Shown: in pieces, positions 53,223-54,263 of the stretch
Position numbering within the stretch: position 1 is the first letter of the stretch
Layout of the letters: each line of letters opens with the position of its first letter
Assembly (NCBI GenBank): GCA_036561005.1
Contig: DATBQE010000051.1
Coordinates: 1 to 54,263 of the forward strand
Source: PKWO01 sp036561005
GTDB lineage: Bacteria; Pseudomonadota; Gammaproteobacteria; Burkholderiales; Burkholderiaceae_D
Direction of reading: 5' to 3'
Length of the DNA: 54,263 bases
Notes under the pieces: generated by a model
Databases searched by the model: none
Told to the model about the DNA's origin: nothing
What the model saw: the letters and a program-made list of their open reading frames with translations, nothing else
Position numbers and translations under genes: made by a program

Positions 53223-54263
53223 GTACGCCCCCTGCCGGTTTCAACAGGAAATTCCGCGCCCCAGGTCTTGCATCCATCCTGCATGGTAAGGTCGTCCGGC
53301 CAGACGTCGGCATAGGCGCCGCGTAGCCACAATTGCGTCACCATGGCACTGGCAGTCATGCGCCCCTTGTTCAGTTGCCCCTCGTGACAGGCGCGCTCGG
53401 CCAAACGCGAACAATCGCCCTCGGTCGCGCCTATTTCCAGCTTCAGTCCATCGTCATGTACAAGACGCGAAATGGTGGCACGATAAAGCAAAGCCAATGC
53501 CTCACGGCGCCGTCTCTGGCGCCACAATGCCATGACTTCACCGGGGACGTCATCGGGAAGGCTTTCCGGCCGAATATCGAGTCCGGCGATTTCAGTCGCC
53601 CGCCTTGGCGAATTGGTCAGGCCAAAGCCGCCGAATTTATCCCGGAAGTGATACATCAACCAAGCGATCAGGCCAATAGTGACGGCGATCAAGAATACCT
53701 GTAACGCCGTCGCCAACCATGACAGATTCGGTGGCTTGCCGAGCTTGCCGTGTTCGGGCTTGGAGTCCTTGCTATCTTTCCACGTCCAGTGCTCGGCGCA
53801 CGAATAGGTACGCAATTCGTCGGATTGGTACAGTGCGGCAAGTTCAGCACGTATTTTGGCCTGCTCGGGATTCAAGTCAGGTTTGCGCGTTGCCTCGCGC
53901 AGTCTGGTCGATTCCGGCACTTCACATTTGCCATTGTCCGCTACCACCTCCGCAGCCCGCGCCTGGCCCACCGGCAAAACGAGAGAAAACAGCAAGGCAG
54001 CGATGAAAGGCGCCATCAGCGCCACTGCATCTTTCGCGTCAATGGCATGGCCGAACTTGCGTTGGGGTGGCTGAATCTGGCGTAGCGCGATTTCGAGGTC
54101 CCAGGCTTCAAGCGTGGCACGGCGATTGAGGTACAGGGTGAAGCCGCATGCGGTAAAAACCGGCCCGACGACGGCGCCGGAAAACGCGAACGAAATGAAG
54201 ATCAGAGCGATCGAAATGTTGCTTTCAACCGCATCCTGGAAGAAATGGACAATCAGCATGAAG
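53219..54263 (-). CDS. DUF4129-domain membrane protein (N-terminus outside the window)
   Basis: At least 346 residues; the gene probably continues past the right edge. Hydrophobic segments (ISIALIFISFAFSGAVVG, ALMAPFIAALLFSLVLPVG, LATALQVFLIAVTIGLIAWLMY) precede the DUF4129 domain (about 260-330, IRPESLPDDVPGEVMALWRQ, then ALALLYRATISRLVHDDG). The first visible ATG sits inside a membrane region, so the true N-terminus with more helices is likely upstream. DUF4129 proteins accompany MoxR/DUF58 sets and some are linked to transglutaminase or cell-surface systems. The 3' end overlaps DUF4350 by 4 bases. Confidence 0.85.
   Translation of the reverse strand, partial: FMLIVHFFQDAVESNISIALIFISFAFSGAVVGPVFTACGFTLYLNRRATLEAWDLEIALRQIQPPQRKFGHAIDAKDAVALMAPFIAALLFSLVLPVGQARAAEVVADNGKCEVPESTRLREATRKPDLNPEQAKIRAELAALYQSDELRTYSCAEHWTWKDSKDSKPEHGKLGKPPNLSWLATALQVFLIAVTIGLIAWLMYHFRDKFGGFGLTNSPRRATEIAGLDIRPESLPDDVPGEVMALWRQRRRREALALLYRATISRLVHDDGLKLEIGATEGDCSRLAERACHEGQLNKGRMTASAMVTQLWLRGAYADVWPDDLTMQDGCKTWGAEFPVETGRGRT

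Overview
The window looks like chromosomal DNA of a betaproteobacterium, most likely Burkholderiales and probably Oxalobacteraceae. This is judged from protein style only: a two-gene DUF4398/OmpA lipoprotein set, a YXWGXW-repeat protein, an LTXXQ protein, a pssA of the Burkholderiales kind, and moderately GC-rich coding with AAGGAG-like ribosome binding sites. The species cannot be named. I see no rRNA, tRNA, CRISPR array, phage gene or intact insertion sequence. The last gene runs off the right edge.

Region 1 (1-10.1 kb) is an envelope and stress neighbourhood. It holds small membrane proteins (DUF3309 and lmo0937 types), a coiled-coil protein, a YXWGXW-repeat exported protein, an LTXXQ (Spy-like) periplasmic protein, a His/Trp-rich exported protein, a Crp/Fnr regulator, a hybrid sensor kinase with a REC-PAS partner, two DUF4398 lipoproteins (one with an OmpA domain) and small exported or membrane proteins. 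Region 2 (10.1-20.3 kb) has a DUF4214 lipoprotein fused to a possible glycosidase-like barrel, a beta-propeller diguanylate cyclase, a phosphatidylserine synthase, a transglutaminase-like/TPR lipoprotein, two divergent regulators that share an intergenic cluster of GGTGCTA-type half-sites, and a stand-alone Sfp-type phosphopantetheinyl transferase.

Region 3 (20.3-29 kb) carries M28 and M13 zinc peptidases flanking an ion permease, a drastically shortened chemoreceptor, a TPR-glycosyltransferase and an HDOD protein. Region 4 (29-37 kb) has housekeeping and stress genes: a TPR membrane protein, flavin reductase, OsmC plus pirin (overlapping), a nitrobindin-like protein, a GGDEF-EAL protein, a second HDOD gene coupled to a small exported protein, and a YciI protein.

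Region 5 (37.2-44.2 kb) is the most notable: a same-strand series of a DUF2126-type transglutaminase, a fused circularly permuted ATP-grasp/alpha-E protein and a second transglutaminase. Such sets have been predicted to make or process isopeptide-linked products, but to my knowledge their substrate is unknown. Region 6 (44.2-54.3 kb) has a TPR-methyltransferase, a tandem pair of Sel1-TonB C-terminal proteins, a LysE exporter, a GntR/UTRA regulator, and a tightly overlapping DUF4129 / DUF4350 / MoxR ATPase / DUF58 operon on the minus strand.

All functional names come from reading motifs by eye. No database search was run.
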